Shown: positions 63,679 through 64,000 of the stretch, piece by piece | Layout of the letters: each line of letters begins with the position of its first letter | How positions within the stretch are numbered: position 1 is the stretch's first letter | NCBI RefSeq assembly: GCF_026616895.1 | Contig: NZ_JANYME010000006.1 | Coordinates: forward strand, 1 to 64,000 | Direction of reading: 5' to 3' | Source of the DNA: Campylobacter sp. MG1 | Lineage (GTDB): Bacteria; Campylobacterota; Campylobacteria; Campylobacterales; Campylobacteraceae | DNA length: 64,000 nucleotides | The notes under the pieces: model-generated | The model's input: the letters and a program-made list of their open reading frames with translations, nothing else | What the model was told of the DNA's origin: nothing | Database searches by the model: none | Translations under genes and position numbers: made by a program

Positions 63679-63684
63679 GATAAT
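63679..63684 (+). promoter_or_regulatory. rplU: Putative rplU promoter -10 box
   Basis: GATAAT at 63679-63684 preceded by TATTTTTT (T-tract, no -35) fits Campylobacter sigma70. The leader of about 90 bases ends in AAAGGATGAATT before the rplU ATG. The region between the PilZ start and rplU (182 bases) holds no other gene that I can see. Confidence 0.45.
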
Positions 63685-63780
63685 ATTCGCTTTTTACAAC
63701 TCATTTAAGCTTATTTAAATCTTTAAATTTCTAATATTTAAAGTGCTTGATGGGACTTACTAAATTACAAAGGATGAATT

Positions 63781-64000
63781 ATGTATGCTATTTTTAAACA
63801 TAGCGGTAAGCAGTACAAAGTAAGTGTTGGCGACGAATTAAAGTTAGATCGCTTTGAAGCAGAGAAAAAGTCTATCGTAGAAGTTACAGATGTTTTAGCT
63901 GTTAACGATAAAGAATTAAAAATTGGTACCCCTTTTGTTAGTGGAGCGAAAGTTGTTCTTGAAGTTATCAACGAAGGAAAAGATAAAAAAGTTGTAATTT
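63781..64000 (+). CDS. rplU: 50S ribosomal protein L21 (5' part)
   Basis: 73 residues are visible and the gene runs off the right edge. The opening [20 protein letters not shown] is diagnostic for L21, followed by the acidic/basic beta strands with [16 protein letters not shown]21 binds 23S rRNA domain I. rpmA (L27) is expected next, outside the window. Confidence 0.96.
   Translation, partial: MYAIFKHSGKQYKVSVGDELKLDRFEAEKKSIVEVTDVLAVNDKELKIGTPFVSGAKVVLEVINEGKDKKVVI

Noticed and set aside
1-64000. CRISPR array, prophage, IS element or toxin-antitoxin pair
   Set aside because: No spaced direct-repeat array, transposase, integrase or small paired genes were seen. Composition is even across the window.

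Overview
The window is about 27% G+C chromosomal DNA from a Campylobacter-like member of the Campylobacterota. Support comes from the 16S rRNA tail, the gene content and several gene strings that match Campylobacter jejuni: the cts transformation genes, htrA-cprR-cprS, rpsB-tsf-ABC-acidic protein-gmk-tatA-argS, glmU-coaBC-(Cj0823-like)-uppS-prepilin peptidase, cmeDEF, dus-membrane protein-rlmH-accD-bamA, and ppx/cosR/folB/plsY. Comparisons with C. jejuni are from memory; no search was run. The species cannot be named from this window. I see no insertion sequence, prophage, CRISPR array or broken gene.

Layout, left half (mostly + strand). At 1-283 lie the 3' end of a 16S rRNA gene and tRNA-Ile(GAT), but no 23S follows. 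At 505-13242 one unbroken gene string (gaps of 11 bp or less) runs rplI-hslV-hslU-era and then straight into a pseudopilus/transformation machine whose order mirrors the Vibrio MSHA pilus operon (I-J-K-L-M-N-E-G) with one extra secreted protein. htrA and the CprRS two-component system follow (13300-16638). At 16761-27516 a translation and export string (rpsB, tsf, ABC ATPase, sirtuin, acidic protein, gmk, tatA, argS) continues into a YeiH-type transporter, agmatine deiminase, cysK-cysE and N-carbamoylputrescine amidase, ending at a strong convergent terminator.

Middle. At 27554-33003 on the - strand: glmU, coaBC, a conserved hypothetical gene, uppS, prepilin peptidase and an LptF/G-type permease. 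At 33079-38570 on the + strand: the CmeDEF-type efflux pump and a cysteine-rich Sel1-repeat protein. At 38640-41558: a polar amino-acid (probably cysteine) ABC transporter. Then def, serA with a histidine-phosphatase gene, and cytochrome c553.

Right half (- strand). A bamA-accD-rlmH-membrane protein-dus-mutS2-GGDEF/EAL-dapE-nadC string (56341 to 45002), then gdhA, ppx/gppA, a histidine kinase with the response regulator CosR, folB, plsY and a PilZ protein. rplU (+) starts at the right edge.

Most of the window is housekeeping. The points most worth a second look are the MSHA-like layout of the transformation cluster with its extra component; a CosR that keeps Asp51 and has its own kinase gene, unlike the orphan CosR of C. 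jejuni; the unlinked 16S gene; a doubly degenerate GGDEF-EAL protein alongside an intact PilZ protein; and the absence of flagellar genes from two places where C. jejuni has them.
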